From G038396625 sp038396625 (GTDB taxonomy: Bacteria > Bacillota > Clostridia > Peptostreptococcales > Thermotaleaceae): a stretch of 64,000 nt of DNA. The notes beneath the pieces are model-generated. The model saw only the letters and a program-made list of their open reading frames with translations. It was not told the DNA's origin and searched no databases. Every line of letters begins with the position of its first letter. Position 1 is the first letter of the stretch. A program made the position numbers and the translations under genes. The stretch is taken from contig CP121688.1 in assembly GCA_038396625.1 (NCBI GenBank), positions 1,364,001 through 1,428,000 on the forward strand. The letters run 5' to 3'. Shown in pieces: positions 61,031 through 64,000 of this stretch.

Positions 61031-62644
61031 TTATTTCAGTAAATTGATTGTCTCAGAAATTTTGGGGATTACTTGTTTCTTTCTGGAGATAATATTGGGT
61101 ACGAATACACCTTGTTCAGAAGTTGAGTTAAAGGCGGAAGGAATTAAATGCTTGTGATTGCATTTGAAAATTAAATAAGAGCCTTCTTTTAAAATATCTG
61201 TAACAAGGAGTAAGGTCAAAAAATAATCTTTGTTTTCATGAATGTCATAGATATATTCAATAAATGCATCTTTTCGATTTAATACATCTTCAATATCTAA
61301 GGTAAAAACTTGTCCAATTCCTGCTTTATAACCTTCTAATAGAAACTCCTTAAAATCCTTATAAAATATCTCTTCAATGCTTTGCCCCTCAAGGGAAGTA
61401 CCTGCTTTAAACATTTCCATGGAAAACTTTTCTAAATTCAGCTGTAGCATATGGTTAAGTTCTTCAGCTGCTTGTTTGTCAAAGGGAGTAGTAGTAGGAG
61501 ATTTAAATAAAAGAGTATCAGATATAATTCCGGATAAAAGTATCCCTGCAATAGTTGGACATATCTTTATACCCTGTTCTTTAAACATCTGATAGACAAT
61601 GGTGCAAGTACTACCCATAGGAATATTTCTAAAATAAATAGGGGTAGCAGTACAGATATCTCCTAATTTATGATGGTCAATGATCTCTAGTATTTCAGCT
61701 TCATGAATACCTTCTGCACTTTGACCATATTCATTATGATCTACAAGAATTACTTTTTTCTTGCTAGGTGTTAATATATGTTTTCGATTCATGAAACCTA
61801 AGAATATATTTTTATCGTTTACGATAGGATAATTTCTATAATTGGTATTGATAATTTCTTCTTTTATTTCCTCCAAGTATTCACTTTCGTTGAATTTCAC
61901 AATGTCTTTTTTCTTCATAATAGAGGATACATAATTGCACTGATTAATTAACTTGGAAGTGGTATAGGTATCCATAGGAACAGAAATAACAGGGACATTT
62001 TCAGTTTCAGCTAATCTCTGATATACAGGGGGCAATTCTGTGCCTCCTGTGAGGATAATGAGTTTTACTTTTGATTGTATAGCATGTTCGATAATGTCAT
62101 AGCGATCTCCAACAATAATAATATGCTCTTGATCAAGGGAGCCTTCTAAGGTTTTATAATAAAGGGCAATAACAGAAATTTTGCCCTCTACGAGAACATT
62201 TTTTCCCACCAATATATCACCCTCTAAGTCATTTGCGATATTGGACAAAGAGGTATGCAAATGATAGAAATCACCCTTGATTAATTCTACAGCAATATCA
62301 TTCATAGTAATAATTCCTATTAATTTATTATCTTTATCTAATACGGGTAGGGTTTTTAATTGATGTGCCACCATCAGTTTATAAGCATAAAGTATGGAGG
62401 AATTGGGACTAATCCCTGGAACTTGATCATAATCTAAGTCTCTGATTTGGGTTTTTACATTTTCAATATAAGCGGGTGTAGGTAAATCAAAATAATCTAA
62501 TATATATTGAGATTCTTTATTTATATTCCCTAGTACACAAGGAATTGTGGAAAAACCCAATTGATTTTTTAAATACGAAAATGCAATGGCCGAAGCAACA
62601 GAGTCAGTGTCTGGATTCTTGTGGCCAAAAACATAAATAGACAT
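61031..62644 (-). CDS. ppaC: manganese-dependent inorganic pyrophosphatase with CBS-DRTGG insert
   Basis: A 537-residue family II pyrophosphatase. The DHH catalytic core begins FGHKNPDTDSVASAIAFSY (about residue 6), is interrupted from about 65 to 300 by a CBS-DRTGG-CBS regulatory insert (LKTLPVLDKDNKLIGIIT; LIILTGGTELPP), and resumes at VILVDHNEYGQ and EIIDHHKLGD. The DHHA2 domain closes the protein. The insert binds adenine nucleotides and makes activity respond to energy charge (family knowledge). Both modules appear complete. Monocistronic. Confidence 0.94.
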   Translation of the reverse strand: MSIYVFGHKNPDTDSVASAIAFSYLKNQLGFSTIPCVLGNINKESQYILDYFDLPTPAYIENVKTQIRDLDYDQVPGISPNSSILYAYKLMVAHQLKTLPVLDKDNKLIGIITMNDIAVELIKGDFYHLHTSLSNIANDLEGDILVGKNVLVEGKISVIALYYKTLEGSLDQEHIIIVGDRYDIIEHAIQSKVKLIILTGGTELPPVYQRLAETENVPVISVPMDTYTTSKLINQCNYVSSIMKKKDIVKFNESEYLEEIKEEIINTNYRNYPIVNDKNIFLGFMNRKHILTPSKKKVILVDHNEYGQSAEGIHEAEILEIIDHHKLGDICTATPIYFRNIPMGSTCTIVYQMFKEQGIKICPTIAGILLSGIISDTLLFKSPTTTPFDKQAAEELNHMLQLNLEKFSMEMFKAGTSLEGQSIEEIFYKDFKEFLLEGYKAGIGQVFTLDIEDVLNRKDAFIEYIYDIHENKDYFLTLLLVTDILKEGSYLIFKCNHKHLIPSAFNSTSEQGVFVPNIISRKKQVIPKISETINLLK

Positions 62645-62879
62645 GGTAGGCCTCCTTTATATTTGTACTCTTAAGGTATTATACCAAAAGAAATGCAGTT
62701 ATTGAGGAAAGAATTCTATACTTACGTAATAAAGTATATTATTTATAAAAAAGGATATATGTACTATCTTTACTGCACAATGCATGAAAAAAATTCGAAA
62801 AATTTACGCGATCGTATTGAGGATTTTGAGAAGTTGCAATACAATAATAAGTGTACATACAAAAAGAGGGGGACTAGAA

Positions 62880-63917
62880 ATGAAGAAAATAGATTTGAGA
62901 AGTGATACTGTCACAATGCCTACGCAAAAGATGAGGGACGCAATGTACCATGCTGTTGTAGGAGATGATGTTTATGAAGACGATCCTACAATAAGGGAAT
63001 TAGAGGAATATGCTGCACAGGTAGTGGGAAAAGAAGCGGCGTTATTTGTGCCAAGTGGTACCTTTGGTAATCAATTAGCAATTTTTAGCCATTGTAAACG
63101 GGGGGACGAAGTAATTTTGGGAGATGACTGTCATGTTGTGGCACATGAAGTAGGAGCTGCTTCTGTGATTGCAGGAGTACAGTTAAGAACCTTAAACAGC
63201 AATAAAGGTGTTTTAGATCCAGAAGAAATCAAAAGCAAAATCAGGATAGAAGAAGATATTCATTTTCCATCTACTGGCTTAATTTGTCTTGAGAATGCAC
63301 ATTCGAATGGTAGGGTTATACCAATTGATAACATGCAGAGTATTTATAATATAGCCAATCAGTACAGTATCCCTGTACATCTTGATGGAGCTCGATTGTT
63401 TAATGCAGCAGCAAGCCTAAATGTAGATGTAAAAGAGATTACCCAAAACTGTGATTCTGTGATGTTTTGTCTTTCAAAGGGCCTTTGTGCACCGGTAGGA
63501 TCCATGGTTGCTGGAACAAAGACGTTTATTGCAAAGGCAAGAAAAGGTCGAAAACTTATGGGTGGAGGATTAAGACAAGCAGGCTTTTTAGCAGCTGCAG
63601 GATTGGTAGCATTAAAGGAAATGCGCCTAAGATTGCAAGAAGACCATCAAAATGCTTTATTACTTGGAGAAGAATTAGCAAAGATTCCAGGAATAAAAGT
63701 AAACTTTGAGGATATTCAAATTAATATGGTGTTCTTCAATATGGATGAGACGGGATATGATAGCGATCAGCTTGTAGAAAAAATGGCTCAAAAAGGAATT
63801 ATCATCAATCCAGTCGAAGATGGACTCATGAGATTTGTGACAAACTATTGGGTAAACAAAGAAGATGTTTATTTTGTGGTTGAGACTATGAAGGAGATAT
63901 TAAAAGGAGGCAGATAA
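62880..63917 (+). CDS. ltaE: low-specificity L-threonine aldolase
   Basis: A 345-residue fold-type-I PLP enzyme cleaving threonine or allo-threonine to glycine and acetaldehyde. Marks are KKIDLRSDTVTMPTQKM at the start, VPSGTFGNQLAI, LENAHSNGRVIP, HLDGARLFNAA and the PLP lysine in FCLSKGLCAPVGSMVAG (about residue 202). The ATG at 62880 follows GAGGGGGAC; longer in-frame starts lack a ribosome site. It can also supply glycine. A stem-loop covers the stop. Confidence 0.95.
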   Translation: MKKIDLRSDTVTMPTQKMRDAMYHAVVGDDVYEDDPTIRELEEYAAQVVGKEAALFVPSGTFGNQLAIFSHCKRGDEVILGDDCHVVAHEVGAASVIAGVQLRTLNSNKGVLDPEEIKSKIRIEEDIHFPSTGLICLENAHSNGRVIPIDNMQSIYNIANQYSIPVHLDGARLFNAAASLNVDVKEITQNCDSVMFCLSKGLCAPVGSMVAGTKTFIAKARKGRKLMGGGLRQAGFLAAAGLVALKEMRLRLQEDHQNALLLGEELAKIPGIKVNFEDIQINMVFFNMDETGYDSDQLVEKMAQKGIIINPVEDGLMRFVTNYWVNKEDVYFVVETMKEILKGGR

Positions 63918-63933
63918 TTTTATCTACCTCCTT
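63904..63933. terminator. stem-loop at end of threonine aldolase gene
   Basis: AAGGAGGCAGATAA and TTATCTACCTCCTT pair with one mismatch around TT. The stem includes the stop codon. The T run is interrupted (CTTCTATT). Confidence 0.6.
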
Positions 63934-63936
63934 CTT

Positions 63937-64000
63937 CTATTCTATGGCTGTACTTGCTTTAAACTTAGAAATTGGTTTTGTATCAAATATAGGTACGAGT
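63937..64000 (-). CDS. 3' end of an unidentified gene, cut by window edge
   Basis: The minus strand has an open frame ending LVPIFDTKPISKFKASTAIE-stop (TAG at 63937-63939), coding-like and convergent with threonine aldolase. Only 20 codons are visible, so no family can be named. Confidence 0.5.
   Translation of the reverse strand, partial: LVPIFDTKPISKFKASTAIE

Noticed and set aside
1..64000. tRNA, rRNA, IS elements, prophage or replication origin
   Set aside because: No tRNA-like arms, transposase, integrase, phage structural genes or DnaA-box clusters were recognised on either strand.

Overview
The window is a 64 kb piece of an AT-rich Firmicutes chromosome, almost certainly an anaerobic clostridium. 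The 29-bp CRISPR repeat closely resembles, from memory, the type I-B repeat of Clostridioides difficile. The strong AGGAGG ribosome sites, many GTG/TTG starts, a T-box leader, an AsnA asparagine synthetase, TRAP transporters and a probable selenoprotein point the same way. No rRNA, tRNA, IS element or prophage was found.

Layout. 1-2836: a CRISPR array of 42 intact repeats plus one truncated terminal repeat; no cas gene is in the window. 3016-11200: amino-acid and nitrogen genes around an IclR regulator. One divergent operon holds a ureohydrolase, an Asp/Glu-racemase-fold enzyme and an Nramp-like transporter. The other side holds a PatB/MalY-type PLP enzyme and a glutaminase. Two related 39-bp inverted repeats in the two control regions suggest one IclR regulon. 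A second aminotransferase and a LysR gene follow. 12164-15773: a ferric-iron ABC transporter (fbpABC) with a perfect 15-bp Fur box between -35 and -10. 15880-16677: an unusual Rossmann-domain/chemoreceptor-domain fusion. 16945-23544: the conserved DUF4129-DUF4350-MoxR-DUF58-SpoIIM-RDD membrane cluster. 23657-27247: two divergent ArsR-controlled operons. One carries acr3 and arsC; the other carries a permease with an in-frame TGA at a conserved cysteine (probable selenocysteine) and a small thioredoxin. 27397-30309: TetR and HelD. 30336-31944: a nitrate/sulfonate/taurine-type ABC pair. 32217-34952: a decaying stretch with three pseudogenes and a repeated non-coding segment.

35312-38709: GntR, an ornithine-cyclodeaminase-family enzyme and an NhaC-type antiporter. 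39069-40976: a secreted C39-like protease and the UV endonuclease UvsE. 41297-47579: GntR, a nitrilase, DUF2848, a TRAP transporter and a ferredoxin-tailed aldo-keto reductase. 47849-49358: panB-panD behind a leader with two tandem intrinsic terminators. 49453-53822: assorted membrane and small-enzyme genes and an ABC exporter. 53915-58065: a CadC/CadA heavy-metal operon that also encodes a 95-residue unknown protein and an ArsA-type ATPase. 58143-59611: T-box and asnA. 59754-63917: an LCP cell-wall ligase, a CBS-domain pyrophosphatase and threonine aldolase. A minus-strand gene end runs off the right edge.

The most notable items are the probable selenoprotein permease, the palindrome-linked IclR regulon containing a ureohydrolase with a substituted metal ligand, the Rossmann-MCP fusion, the panBD attenuator leader, and a 39-codon membrane microprotein frame overlapping the old end of the CRISPR array.
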